A stretch of DNA of 64,000 nt from an uncultured Eubacteriales bacterium (lineage in GTDB: Bacteria > Bacillota > Clostridia > Oscillospirales > CAG-382). Location of the stretch: the NCBI GenBank assembly GCA_934446675.1, contig CAKSEL010000001.1:124001-188000 (forward strand), given 5' to 3'. Made by a program: the position numbers and the translations under genes. This document shows, in pieces, positions 43,322 through 52,521 of the stretch (position 1 is its first letter; each line of letters begins with the position of its first letter). A model generated the notes under the pieces. The model was not told the DNA's origin. It made no database searches and saw only the letters and a program-made list of their open reading frames with translations.

Positions 43322-44338
43322 TCAGCTATTTTCGGTATTATCCGCAGCGTCTCTGACATTCGACACGGTGACGGTAACGGTTGAAATTATATTTCCGTTT
43401 TCATCATACGCCGTAACGTCATTCGGCAGAGAAAGCCGCAAGCTCGTAACGCTCGATTTTACAATTTCGAGAACCTCCGTCGAAACCGACTCTATACTGT
43501 CAACAAGCTTTGCCTCACCCTTTATTATTACATTTTCGGGCGACACGCTTATGTCATATTCAAGGTCTGTATCCGCGATATTTACATTGACGTTTTTATG
43601 TTCGCTCTTGAGAACCGGCACGGTAACGTCTACCGTCGATTCATTCATGCGAAGATACGGACTCTGAACTATATTATCGTTCACGTCAACAAGCGTAACA
43701 GAGCATTTTGCCGTGACTTTTCCGCTGACCGTTCCGAGATCAAGCGACACCCTGCCCTGTTCCACCGAGTCAACGAGATCTTTGGGACCCGATACGTATA
43801 TATTTTTCGGAGACATTGATATTTCGTCAAACTCATACGAATCCGGCAGTGTATACGTCATTTCAAGCTTTAACGGCACTGTCTTTCCGACGGTTTTATC
43901 GACGGACACCTCGACGTATCCTATGCTCTTTTCTACGACCGTTAGTCCCGACGGAACCGTAACGCTGACATTCAGCCTGTAATCTCCAGATTCGTTTACG
44001 CCGGACATATCGGCGCTTGCCTTTATATCGTTCTCTCCCAGTGCGTTTACCTGAGCCTTTGTGCCCTTTATAACAACGTCTACCGAGCCGTTTCTGCCGG
44101 AAATAATATCAAGTCCCTGCGATGTATCGAAATTTTCAAGCGAAACAGCCACCCCGTAAAAGGTCTTTTCAAACTGCGTCGTCTGGACGTCTATTACATA
44201 AAACCAAAGGACAATCGCCGCAAGTATCGACAGTATTTTGGGCACTATCGAAGAACCGCGTCCGGAATTCTGTTCTTCTTCGGTATTCTTTACCGTAACG
44301 ACGGTGCTTTTCTTTCCTTTATTCTTTGCCACAGCCAT
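43322..44338 (-). CDS. cdaR: CdaR, YbbR-domain regulator of CdaA
   Basis: 338 residues. One N-terminal transmembrane helix (about 33-52, ILSILAAIVLWFYVID) followed by three or four YbbR repeats (GLDIISGRNGSVDVVIKG; KTVPLKLEMTYTLPDSYEFDEISMSPKNIYVSGP; YDISVSPENVIIKGEA). Known for the family: extracytoplasmic regulator that binds and modulates the diadenylate cyclase CdaA. It is directly downstream of cdaA (21 nt). Confidence 0.92.
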   Translation of the reverse strand: MAVAKNKGKKSTVVTVKNTEEEQNSGRGSSIVPKILSILAAIVLWFYVIDVQTTQFEKTFYGVAVSLENFDTSQGLDIISGRNGSVDVVIKGTKAQVNALGENDIKASADMSGVNESGDYRLNVSVTVPSGLTVVEKSIGYVEVSVDKTVGKTVPLKLEMTYTLPDSYEFDEISMSPKNIYVSGPKDLVDSVEQGRVSLDLGTVSGKVTAKCSVTLVDVNDNIVQSPYLRMNESTVDVTVPVLKSEHKNVNVNIADTDLEYDISVSPENVIIKGEAKLVDSIESVSTEVLEIVKSSVTSLRLSLPNDVTAYDENGNIISTVTVTVSNVRDAADNTENS

Positions 44339-44359
44339 GCCCCTTTCACGTTTTAATTC

Positions 44360-45211
44360 TTATTCGGGATTTTTCGCATTTTTCACAGATTTTTTCTTTG
44401 ACGACTTTGTATCATATCCCGCAAGATATTTCATAAGGTCGTTTTTTAGAGTAAATTCATTATATCCGCGCGTAAGAACTCCGTCGCAGGCAACCGACAC
44501 CGTGCCGGTTTCCTCAGATACGACAACCACAACGCTGTCGGAATTTTCGCTCATTCCTATTGCGGCTCTGTGACGCGTTCCGAGATCCTTTATTATATCC
44601 TCCTTTGAGGACAGCGGCAGAAAACAGCCTGCCGAACAAAGGCGGTTATTGCGTATCACAAGCGCGCCGTCATGCAGAGGAGCTTTATTGAAAAATATAT
44701 TCTTTATGAGAAAAACCGCGGGATCTGCGTCTATTACGGTACCTGTCCTTATGACATCTCCGAGCTTTGTCGATCGTTCAAACACGATAAGCGCTCCCGT
44801 CTTTTCGTCGGCAAAGTACATACACGCCTCAACCACGCTGTCTATACATCTGACGGTACTCTGCATATCGTTATTTTTCTTGTTCAGCGAGCCGATAAAC
44901 GACGTTCCGCCCACTTTTTCCAAGAACGAACGCAGTTCGGACTGAAACACTATGAGAAGTCCTATTATACCGACCTGCATTATATTCTGAAGCAAAAAGT
45001 TGAGCGCGTGCATATTGAGAATATCGCTCAAAAACAGCACAAGTATAATCAGAAGTATTCCGAGAGCAAGTTTTCCGGCGCGTCTGTCCTTTACGAACTT
45101 AAACACATAATAAAAGATTATCGACACTATGGCTATATCCAAAAGGTCGAACACCGTAACCGCGGCAAGCTGATTTATTATGTATGTCCACGCATTTTGC
45201 AGCACGTTCAT
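44360..45211 (-). CDS. cdaA: Diadenylate cyclase CdaA
   Basis: 283 residues. Three N-terminal transmembrane helices in about the first 90 residues, then the DAC domain with DGA (181-183, in LHDGALVIR) and RHR (213-215, in GTRHRAAIG), the c-di-AMP synthesis motifs. Makes c-di-AMP, controlling potassium and osmotic balance and wall homeostasis. GGAGGG precedes the ATG; a TATAAT-like box is nearby but no clear -35. The usual third gene of the operon, glmM, is replaced by an FAD oxidoreductase. Usual length is about 275. Confidence 0.96.
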   Translation of the reverse strand: MNVLQNAWTYIINQLAAVTVFDLLDIAIVSIIFYYVFKFVKDRRAGKLALGILLIILVLFLSDILNMHALNFLLQNIMQVGIIGLLIVFQSELRSFLEKVGGTSFIGSLNKKNNDMQSTVRCIDSVVEACMYFADEKTGALIVFERSTKLGDVIRTGTVIDADPAVFLIKNIFFNKAPLHDGALVIRNNRLCSAGCFLPLSSKEDIIKDLGTRHRAAIGMSENSDSVVVVVSEETGTVSVACDGVLTRGYNEFTLKNDLMKYLAGYDTKSSKKKSVKNAKNPE

Positions 45212-45335
45212 AAACTTCGCCCTCCATTCATATCTGCTTATTATATAAGTATATCACACATAGCCGTTGTTTGGAATACTTTTTTTCAAATAAACAATTT
45301 TTTTACATTTATTTTCCGCGATTTTCCAGCAATAC

Positions 45336-45385
45336 AAAAATCCACCCTCAATTTCGGGTCACAACCGTCAAACAAGGGTGGAATT
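45336..45385 (-). terminator. Terminator of the NagD-like gene
   Basis: On the minus strand CCACCCT / AGGGTGG with a 26-nt loop, followed by ATTTTTG. It lies between the HAD gene and cdaA. Confidence 0.7.
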
Positions 45386-45406
45386 TCTTTACTCGTCACG
45401 CACGCC

Positions 45407-46207
45407 TTACAGCTCCGCGCACTTTTTCTTTATTATATCGCCGACGCCGTTATATATATACATAGGTCTGTACGGAAACTGCTTCATAACGTTTTCGTCG
45501 GTTACTCCGGAAAGTACAAGCACCGTTTCTATTTCGGATTCAATACCGGCTATTATATCGGTATCCATTCTGTCGCCTACGATAACCGCCTCTTCGGGCT
45601 TTACTCCGAGAAGCTTTATTCCGGTTTTCATCATGAGAGGATTAGGCTTTCCGAGATAGTATGCCACAACTCCCGTCGAAAGCTCAATTGGCGCCACAAG
45701 CGCACGGCACGCGGGAATTATACCCTGCTCTGACGGACCTGTCATGTCGGGGTTTGTTCCGATAAGCTTAGCGCCCGAATTTACAAGCTTTACGGCTCTT
45801 ATTATGCTGTCGTAGTTGTAGTTTCTGGTTTCGCCGACGACTACATAATCGGGATTTACGTCGTTCATGGATATGCCCTTTGCGTAAAGAGCGTTTATAA
45901 GTCCGGGTTCGCCTATAACATACGCGGAACAGCCGGGACGCTGATGAGAAAGAAAATCCGCAGTCGCAAGCGCGCTTGTATAGAAGTGCGACGGATCGAC
46001 GTCAAGTCCCATTCTCTGAAGTTTCTGATGAAGTTCGATAGGAGATCTTTCAGAACTGTTTGTCAGAAACAGAAAGTTTTTGTCGTTATTTTTAAGCCAT
46101 TCCACAAATTCCGCAACACCGGGCAGTATTTTATTTCCGTGATAGATAACACCGTCCATATCGCAGATAAAGCCGTTTTTCTTTTCAATATCAAGTATTC
46201 TTTGCAT
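45407..46207 (-). CDS. HAD superfamily IIA phosphatase (NagD-like)
   Basis: 266 residues. HAD motif I FICDMDGVIYHG (nucleophile Asp), motif II FLTNSS, cap of IIA type, and motif III/IV KPNPLMMKTGIKLLG and VGDRMDTDI. NagD-like enzymes dephosphorylate nucleotides or sugar phosphates; the substrate is unknown. GGAA-type site upstream. It follows the HD protein gene by 15 nt. Confidence 0.9.
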   Translation of the reverse strand: MQRILDIEKKNGFICDMDGVIYHGNKILPGVAEFVEWLKNNDKNFLFLTNSSERSPIELHQKLQRMGLDVDPSHFYTSALATADFLSHQRPGCSAYVIGEPGLINALYAKGISMNDVNPDYVVVGETRNYNYDSIIRAVKLVNSGAKLIGTNPDMTGPSEQGIIPACRALVAPIELSTGVVAYYLGKPNPLMMKTGIKLLGVKPEEAVIVGDRMDTDIIAGIESEIETVLVLSGVTDENVMKQFPYRPMYIYNGVGDIIKKKCAEL

Positions 46208-46222
46208 TTTCTGTATTCCTTT

Positions 46223-46819
46223 TTATTTATTTTCCATGAGATATGTCGCTATAACGTCGGCTATATGGAGTTTGACCGCAAGAGGATACTTTTCATATGC
46301 ACCGTTTATTGCAAAGCTTCCTCCGCGCGCCGCGTCGTCAAAGCCGCCCATATGCCATCTTATTGCTATTGCCTCTTCTACTTTAAGACGCATAAAGCGT
46401 TCGACAAGAAACACGCTCTTTTCTCCGTGTCCGAACGGAAATTTATCTTCAATGGTATAATAATTTACCCTTTCCCACTGTCCGGTTGCTTCATTTTTGA
46501 CATTTCTCTGGCTGACCTTATAAAATTCAGCCTTGCACAGATCGTGCAGCAATGCGCATATCGCAAAGGATTCGTCGGGTTTTCCGTCATTGAAATGTTC
46601 GATCATTGCGTTATAAACGTTAAGCGAGTGCTCGGCAAGTCCGCCCTCAAAGGCGTTATGGTATTTTGAGCTTGCGGGCGCCTTGAAAAAGTCGGTTTTA
46701 TCAGACATCCATGCCAGAAGCTCCGCCGACCCCTGTCTTTTTATTGCTTCATTATAAGCTTTTACGAATTTATCCTTTACGGATTCTATCTCTATTGCGC
46801 GCAGCTGTTCTTCGTTCAT
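46223..46819 (-). CDS. HD-domain hydrolase
   Basis: 198 residues. HD signatures: EHSLNVYNAMIEH, ALLHDLCKAEFY (HD), and GHGEKSVFLVERF, IRWHMGG, HIADVIA. Probably a metal-dependent phosphohydrolase; target unknown. ATG 46819 is chosen since GGAGG lies 5 nt upstream; the frame stays open for 29 codons beyond without support. The 262-nt gap to the divergent yqhQ homologue is AT-rich and holds only a possible -10 box on the plus strand (TATAAT, 47048-47053). Confidence 0.85.
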   Translation of the reverse strand: MNEEQLRAIEIESVKDKFVKAYNEAIKRQGSAELLAWMSDKTDFFKAPASSKYHNAFEGGLAEHSLNVYNAMIEHFNDGKPDESFAICALLHDLCKAEFYKVSQRNVKNEATGQWERVNYYTIEDKFPFGHGEKSVFLVERFMRLKVEEAIAIRWHMGGFDDAARGGSFAINGAYEKYPLAVKLHIADVIATYLMENK

Positions 46820-47081
46820 CTTTTCCTCCGTAGCCGTAAGACTGTTTGCGTTATCCGGCGCATTTAAATAAGTGCCGGACATTCTGTCAGTATAAGTATA
46901 ACACACGCAAAGCTTTTTTTCAAGAAAAAGAGCAAACTTTTACTCATTTTCCGAAATATTTTTCTTTTAACCGTAAATTAAAAAAATATTACAAAGTTGT
47001 TTACTTAAAATCAACAGTTTATCCCAAATAAATTATTTATTCTTTTGTATAATCTATATATTAATTTTAAGCAGGTGAATT

Positions 47082-48095
47082 ATGAGCAATAAATCGGGCA
47101 CGGACGCAAAAAGCTGCTCCCGTCTGGGAACTGTCGGCGGTCAGGCGGTAATCGAAGGCGTAATGATGAAGTCAAAGGATTACGTTGCGCTCTCGGTAAG
47201 GCAGACCGACGGAAAAATTGCGACCGAAGTTGAAAAATTTACAACAATACGCGACAAGTGCGCTTTTTTAAGACTTCCGGTTATACGCGGAATCGTAAAT
47301 TTCGCCGAAACAATGGTACTCAGTTTCAGAACGCTCAACCGTTCTGCCGAGATGCTGGGAATCGAAGAAGAACCCTCGAAATTTGAAAAATGGCTTGAGA
47401 AAAAGCTCGGAAAAAGTGCGACTGCAATAGCCTCCGTAATCGGCACGGTAATAGGACTTGCAATGTCGGTACTGCTTTTCATGTATCTTCCGGCGCTTGT
47501 TTCGGATCTTGTTGACAAGATCTACTACAACATATATTTAAAGAGCGTTATCGAAGGCGTACTCAAAATCGCTATCTTTACGGCATACATTGCGCTTGTC
47601 GGGCTTATTCCGGATATGAAACGCGTTTTTCAGTATCACGGCGCTGAGCACAAGTCCATATTCTGTCACGAAGCCGGACTTGAACTTACGCCCGAAAACG
47701 TAAAAAAGCAGATCCGTTTTCACCCGAGATGCGGAACAAGCTTTTTATTTGTAATGATGTTTATAGGCATTATTATCTCGGTTTTCTACATTGATCTGCC
47801 GAGACTTCCGAGAGTAGCCGTAAAGCTGCTTATCCTGCCGCTTATAGTCGGAATAGGATTTGAATTTATCAAATTTGCAGGAACTCACGACAATCTCTTT
47901 GTACGTATTCTCTCTGCTCCCGGGCTTTGGATCCAGCGTCTTACGACAAAAGAACCCGACCTTGAACAGATTGAAGTTGCCATAAGCTCTCTCAAGGCTG
48001 CTCTTCCCGAATTCTATCCGCCGGAAAAGCAGGAAACCGACACCGAAAACATAAAAAACACCGAATCCGGCACCGCGGACAACTCTGCCGAATAA
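47082..48095 (+). CDS. DUF1385 family membrane protein (YqhQ-like)
   Basis: 337 residues. GGQAVIEGVMMKSKDYVALSVR at the N-terminus is the family signature; RVFQYHGAEHKSIFCHEAGLELTPENVKKQIRFHPRCGTSFLFVMM is its central conserved block. It has five or six transmembrane helices and an acidic C-terminal tail. The biochemical role of the family is not established. Usual neighbours in Clostridia are prmC and prfA; prmC follows here. Confidence 0.9.
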   Translation: MSNKSGTDAKSCSRLGTVGGQAVIEGVMMKSKDYVALSVRQTDGKIATEVEKFTTIRDKCAFLRLPVIRGIVNFAETMVLSFRTLNRSAEMLGIEEEPSKFEKWLEKKLGKSATAIASVIGTVIGLAMSVLLFMYLPALVSDLVDKIYYNIYLKSVIEGVLKIAIFTAYIALVGLIPDMKRVFQYHGAEHKSIFCHEAGLELTPENVKKQIRFHPRCGTSFLFVMMFIGIIISVFYIDLPRLPRVAVKLLILPLIVGIGFEFIKFAGTHDNLFVRILSAPGLWIQRLTTKEPDLEQIEVAISSLKAALPEFYPPEKQETDTENIKNTESGTADNSAE

Positions 48096-48159
48096 ACGCA
48101 AACGCCAAAACGACGCGCGGCAAAACCGCTGCGTATTCTGAGGAAACTGTTATTCTACT

Positions 48160-49002
48160 ATGACTTACAACGAATTTAAAGCAAACGCAATTACAAAACT
48201 TTCAGGCATTACCGACAACGCGCGTTTTGAAACAGACACGCTCATCACCCATTTTTCGGGAATGAAAAAAAACGAGTTTTTAATGAAACGCGCAAACGAA
48301 ATACCCGACGACATTTACCAAAAGCTTGACAAGGCTCTGGAGCGCCGCATGAATCACGAGCCGCTTCAGTACATTATCGGAGAGTGGGAGTTTTTCGGAC
48401 TGCGCATTTTCTGCGGAGAAGGCTGTCTTATTCCCCGTCCCGAAACAGAACTGCTTGCCGAGCTTGCCATAAAGTATCTGCCGAGAAACGGTCTTTTACT
48501 CGATTTATGCACCGGCAGCGGCTGTGTACCCATTGCCGTACTCAACAACCGTCCCGATGTCCGTGCGATTGCAGTTGACGTTTCCGAAAAAGCGCTTTCC
48601 TATGCAAAAAAGAATGCCGAATACCACGGCATATCCGAGTCGCGTTTACGTTTTATAAAGAGCGACATTTACGAGTACACTCCGTCGGTATTTCCCGACA
48701 TGATAACTTCCAATCCGCCTTACATCAAGTCGGACGACATAAAAGGACTTTCAAAAGAGGTTCTGCACGAGCCGTCCATTGCGCTTGACGGCGGTCACGA
48801 CGGTCTTGATTTCTACAAGGTAATTGTCAAGAACATTGTTTCAAAATACCTCAAGGACGACGGATACTGCGCGGTTGAAGTCGGATACGACATAGGCAGA
48901 GAGGTCGCGGCGATCTTTAAGTCACAGAGGTTTGACGCAAAGATAATAAGAGATATGTTTGAAGTCGAACGCATTTGTCTTGCAAAACGTTCAAGACTTT
49001 AA
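48160..49002 (+). CDS. prmC: Peptide chain release factor N5-glutamine methyltransferase
   Basis: 280 residues. An N-terminal substrate-binding helical domain (1-75), then a SAM-dependent methyltransferase domain with LLDLCTGSGCVPIAV and the NPPYIK active site. Methylates the Gln of the GGQ loop in RF1/RF2. Family usually precedes prfA; no prfA is present here and a terminator comes next. It starts 64 nt after the DUF1385 gene. Ribosome binding site is weak (GAGGAA). Confidence 0.93.
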   Translation: MTYNEFKANAITKLSGITDNARFETDTLITHFSGMKKNEFLMKRANEIPDDIYQKLDKALERRMNHEPLQYIIGEWEFFGLRIFCGEGCLIPRPETELLAELAIKYLPRNGLLLDLCTGSGCVPIAVLNNRPDVRAIAVDVSEKALSYAKKNAEYHGISESRLRFIKSDIYEYTPSVFPDMITSNPPYIKSDDIKGLSKEVLHEPSIALDGGHDGLDFYKVIVKNIVSKYLKDDGYCAVEVGYDIGREVAAIFKSQRFDAKIIRDMFEVERICLAKRSRL

Positions 49003-49027
49003 CAGAAGAACAATCAAAGTTTTTTAA

Positions 49028-49058
49028 GAACGTCTTTTAACGGGACGTTCTTTTTTTA
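49028..49058 (+). terminator. Terminator of prmC
   Basis: AGAACGTC / GACGTTCT 8-bp stem with a 9-nt loop and seven T. Confidence 0.9.
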
Positions 49059-49090
49059 CGGCGTCAAATCATATATAGATCGGCAGACAC

Positions 49091-49119
49091 AGAAAAGCCG
49101 CAGTCTTTACGGCTGCGGC
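49091..49119 (-). terminator. Terminator of the first surface-protein gene
   Basis: On the minus strand GCCGCAG / CTGCGGC stem, then TTTTCTG; 34 nt past the stop of the gene at 49154-50605. The paired plus-strand prmC terminator lies next to it. Confidence 0.8.
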
Positions 49120-49153
49120 AATATGAAAAAGGAGAGTGGTGTATGCTGAATAA

Positions 49154-50605
49154 TCAGATTTTTGTTACTATTATCTTATCGATTCTATGCACACCGCCCG
49201 CTGCGGAAACAGGATCGAAACGTATTCCGGTTACGGTGCCGGTCCACGAAGGATTATCGCCGAACCGGAACACCGCCCACTTATAATCCGCGGAGTCTAC
49301 GTACATATCGGTAAAATCAAGGTATATTGATCTGTCCTCGCTGAATGATGTTTCGGTATCCGTCGTGAAATATGCGTTTGCCTGCTTTGCGCCGACTGTG
49401 GTATCGGGCTTAAATCTGACAACAACCGCATTATAGTCCCCTGCTTTTATCGAAAGCTTATTTGCGGTAATATGAGGGTCCGTCGTGTCTTCGTCGGAAG
49501 TAACTACCATATCTTCGCCGTCAAAGCTGATATTTGAGTTTGTGGGCGTCCAGCCGAGAGCCTGATCTGCTTTGAAATCGTATACGACACCGGTAAGATT
49601 TGCGAAATCAATTTCACTCGGTGCATCGGGTTTATCCGTACCGTCATAAGGTACGGCCGAAACGTTATCAAGCTGGAAGTTTAGCGCTATCTGATGGTCA
49701 TATTCCGAGGTAATAATGGGGTTTCCGTAAATACCGAATCTTGTATCATCGCCGTTTACATAATTTTCGGGAATTTCGGCAACCAGCGTTACATGTGCCC
49801 AGTTACCGAGGTTCTTTTCAAATGTAATTCCGCCGATACCGTGATCCTTATTATTCTCGCCGTCGCTTGTAGAATATTTAAGGCAGGTTCCGATCTGAAC
49901 TTTCATACCAGACATTGAAACATTTGCAACATTGCCGGTAACGCGGACATCATACTCTATCTTATACTTCTGTCCTGCTTTATAGTCATTTGTCTTATAC
50001 CAGAAATACGTCCACGACGCACGGTCTGTCACATTTGACTCAAGGTTATATACATGGTTTGACGAATCTCTTTCATCTTCAACGACCGTCATGACAGCGT
50101 CTGCGGAATATACGGCAACATCGGCAGTCTCCGGTTCTGCGTTTGCAAGAGTGATGATTGCGCCATGGATTTTTTCCACGGTTGCATATGTAATTTTTAC
50201 GGTCTTTGTGGAATCCTCCCAATCAACTTTACAATCGAACGCTTCGGATATTGCTCTTACGGGAACGAGAGTTCTCGAATCGACTATCTGTGCCGGAACG
50301 TCAAGCTCTTTTGCTTCACCGTTCTTTATGAGCTTATTTTCACCGATTGTAAGCGAAATTGTAATCTCGCCCTTTGCTGACTTTACGGTTTTTGTGGCGT
50401 CGTCCCACTCTACGGTTGCATTGAGTGCCTCGAAGATTGCACGGAGAGGAACCATTGTTCTGCTCTCAATTATCTGAGGCGCCACATCGCCGAATTCGAC
50501 GGGCTTATCGTTAATAACGACGGATATTCCGTCTGCTGCGCTTACGGCAGCTGCCGCACTTACCGCGAGCATTCCTGCCATAACAATACCAAAAAGTTTT
50601 TTCAT
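49154..50605 (-). CDS. Exported protein: copper-amine-oxidase-N-like domain plus two beta-sandwich-like modules
   Basis: 483 residues. Signal peptide 1-23 (AVSAAAAVSAA). Copper amine oxidase N-like tandem (about 26-140): PQIIESRTMVPLRAIFEALNATVEWDD, then PAQIVDSRTLVPVRAISEAFDCKVDWED. Module A (about 150-320): KAGQKYKIEYDVRVTG ... FQLDNVSAVP. Module B (about 335-483): starts YDFKADQALGW, ends WTGTVTGIRFDP (454-465) and HRIDKIIV. It has no catalytic or SLH domain and no anchor. The A and B modules resemble carbohydrate-binding modules in pattern; ligand unknown. AAAGGAG precedes the ATG. Paralogue of the next gene and probably a tandem duplicate. Confidence 0.85.
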   Translation of the reverse strand: MKKLFGIVMAGMLAVSAAAAVSAADGISVVINDKPVEFGDVAPQIIESRTMVPLRAIFEALNATVEWDDATKTVKSAKGEITISLTIGENKLIKNGEAKELDVPAQIVDSRTLVPVRAISEAFDCKVDWEDSTKTVKITYATVEKIHGAIITLANAEPETADVAVYSADAVMTVVEDERDSSNHVYNLESNVTDRASWTYFWYKTNDYKAGQKYKIEYDVRVTGNVANVSMSGMKVQIGTCLKYSTSDGENNKDHGIGGITFEKNLGNWAHVTLVAEIPENYVNGDDTRFGIYGNPIITSEYDHQIALNFQLDNVSAVPYDGTDKPDAPSEIDFANLTGVVYDFKADQALGWTPTNSNISFDGEDMVVTSDEDTTDPHITANKLSIKAGDYNAVVVRFKPDTTVGAKQANAYFTTDTETSFSEDRSIYLDFTDMYVDSADYKWAVFRFGDNPSWTGTVTGIRFDPVSAAGGVHRIDKIIVTKI

Positions 50606-50638
50606 GATATTTTCTCCTTTTTTAGATTTTACATTGTA

Positions 50639-50667
50639 ATTATAGCATTAGTGTAAGATTTTACCAA
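50639..50667 (-). promoter_or_regulatory. Promoter of the 49154-50605 gene
   Basis: On the minus strand TTGGTA, 17-bp spacer ending AATGC, then TATAAT. The promoter of the paralogue (52315-52343) has the same spacer end, TAATGC-TATAAT, so promoters were duplicated with the genes. Confidence 0.8.
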
Positions 50668-50756
50668 CAGGAATGCTCGTTTTTTAGAATTTTCTTATGC
50701 GAATCTCAAAATATTCGATTTTTTTGCAAATTATAGCTGTTTTTTGAGGAATAAGC

Positions 50757-50790
50757 AAAAAAAGAAAGCCGCGGTCATTACGGCCACGGC
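50757..50790 (-). terminator. Terminator of the 50819-52279 gene
   Basis: On the minus strand GCCGTGG / CCGCGGC (one G-U) with a 9-nt loop, then TTTCTTTTTTT. Similar in design to the terminator of its paralogue. Confidence 0.85.
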
Positions 50791-50818
50791 AATCTATAAA
50801 AGGACTCTGTCAGATTAA

Positions 50819-52279
50819 TTAGATCTTTGCGACAATTATCTTGTCGATCTTGTGTGCTCCGCCGCAGACGTGAACGGGGTCAAAGCGGAGTGTTGTAATG
50901 GTTCCTGACCATGAAGGATTATCGCCGAACTTGAATACTGCCCATGTATATCCGTCATCATCAACATAGAGAGTATTAAGGTCAATATACAGGCACTTTG
51001 ATTCACCGAGTGAAGGCTCACCGTCGGTTGCGAAGAAAGCATTGGTCTGCTTTGCACCGACTGTGGTATCGGGCTTAAATCTTACTACCATTGCGTTATA
51101 ATCGGAAGCCTTGATTGAAAGCTCTTTAATGGTGATATTGGGATCTTTTGAATCTTCGTTTGCGGTAAGAACCATATCGTCGCCATCAAATGAAACCTTT
51201 GAACCTGCGGGTTTCCAGCCGAGAGCATCGTCAGCCTTGAAATCATAAACTATACCGGTAAGGTTTGCATAGTCTATATCGTCATTCTTAACTGTTACGG
51301 CATCAGTGGGAACAACGGAAAGGTTATCGATCTGGAAGCTTACTGCAACATTATGATCATAACCGTCAACCTTTACGGGGTTTGCATAAATACCGAATCT
51401 TGTATCGGTACCTTCAACATAAGTTGCGGGGATTTCAGCGGTGAGCGAAACATGCGCCCACTTCTTTCCGTCCGGACCTTCAAAGGTAATTCCGCCCATA
51501 GCATGGTCTTTATTGGTATCGCCGTCGCTTGTGGAATATTTGAAGCAGGTTCCTACAAATACCTTCATGTCTGCCATATCAGCATCTGCAACATTTCCGG
51601 TAACGCATACGTCGTATTCTACCTTATACTTCTGACCGGCTTTAAAATCATTTGTGTTGAACCAGAGATATGTCCAGGAAGCCTTGTCTGAAACATTTGC
51701 TTTGAGATTATATACATGATTAGTTGCGTCTCTTGCGTCTTCAACTATTGTCAATTCTGCACCGGAAGCATATACGGCAACATCAGCGGTTTCAGGCTCT
51801 GCGTTTGCAAGAGTGATGATTGCGCCGTCGATCTTATCAACAGTATTTGTGTTTTCTTCGTATGTAATCTTTACGGTCTTTGTGGAATCCTCCCAATCAA
51901 CTTTGCAGTCGAATGCTTCGGATATTGCTCTTACGGGAACGAGAGTTCTCGACTCGATTATCTGTGCCGGAACGTCAAGTTCTTTGTCTTCGCCGTTCCT
52001 GGTGAGCTTATTCTCGCCGATAGTAAGCGAAATTGTAGTCTCGCCCTTTGTGGACTTTACGGTCTTTGTAGCGTCGTCCCATTCAACGGTTGCGTTAAGC
52101 GCCTCGAAGATTGCACGAAGAGGAACCATTGTTCTGCTCTCGATTATCTGAGGTGCCACATCGCCGAATTCGACGGGCTTATCATTGATTACGACGGATA
52201 TTCCGTCTGCTGCGCTTGCGGCGGTTGCTGCACTTACTGCAAGCAGACCTGCCATGACAATACCAAGAAATCTTTTCAT
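50819..52279 (-). CDS. Exported protein, tandem paralogue with the same domain order
   Basis: 486 residues. Signal peptide, copper amine oxidase N-like tandem (26-140), module A (FKAGQKYKVEYDVCVTG ... FQIDNLSVVP) and module B (YDFKADDALGWKP ... WSGTITTLRFDPVHVCGGAHKIDKIIV). Identity with the neighbour is high in the N-terminal 140 residues and lower in A and B. DNA is nearly identical over runs of dozens of bases, such as the region around 51880-51950 compared with 50210-50280. Module A ends in a Cys-bearing GTCFKYS also seen in the paralogue. No anchor is visible. Confidence 0.85.
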   Translation of the reverse strand: MKRFLGIVMAGLLAVSAATAASAADGISVVINDKPVEFGDVAPQIIESRTMVPLRAIFEALNATVEWDDATKTVKSTKGETTISLTIGENKLTRNGEDKELDVPAQIIESRTLVPVRAISEAFDCKVDWEDSTKTVKITYEENTNTVDKIDGAIITLANAEPETADVAVYASGAELTIVEDARDATNHVYNLKANVSDKASWTYLWFNTNDFKAGQKYKVEYDVCVTGNVADADMADMKVFVGTCFKYSTSDGDTNKDHAMGGITFEGPDGKKWAHVSLTAEIPATYVEGTDTRFGIYANPVKVDGYDHNVAVSFQIDNLSVVPTDAVTVKNDDIDYANLTGIVYDFKADDALGWKPAGSKVSFDGDDMVLTANEDSKDPNITIKELSIKASDYNAMVVRFKPDTTVGAKQTNAFFATDGEPSLGESKCLYIDLNTLYVDDDGYTWAVFKFGDNPSWSGTITTLRFDPVHVCGGAHKIDKIIVAKI

Positions 52280-52314
52280 GATATTCTCTCCTTTTTCTGA
52301 AATTTCGTAATTCT

Positions 52315-52343
52315 ATTATAGCATTAACGCCAAAATTTGTCAA
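52315..52343 (-). promoter_or_regulatory. Promoter of the 50819-52279 gene
   Basis: On the minus strand a perfect TTGACA, 17-bp spacer and a perfect TATAAT: a full consensus promoter, predicting strong expression of this exported protein. Confidence 0.88.
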
Positions 52344-52461
52344 TAGCCAAATGTGTTTTTGTGAAATATTCCGACATTCATTCTTCTATATAATCTGCCG
52401 CAGACTTTCAAGTTCAATGCACAATCGGGTAAAATTTACTTTTTTTCAGCCAGAGAAACGC

Positions 52462-52497
52462 AAAAAATACCGTCAGACACAAAAGCATCTGACGGTA
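52462..52497 (-). terminator. Terminator of the SGNH gene
   Basis: On the minus strand a perfect 10-bp stem, TACCGTCAGA / TCTGACGGTA, then six T. Confidence 0.92.
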
Positions 52498-52521
52498 CAT
52501 ACAAGCTATTCTGTTTTAAAC

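Noticed and set aside
44672..45733. 353-residue plus-strand open frame over cdaA and the HAD gene
   Set aside because: It runs antisense to two clear genes and across their terminator; composition is unlike a protein (Tyr/His/Lys-rich).
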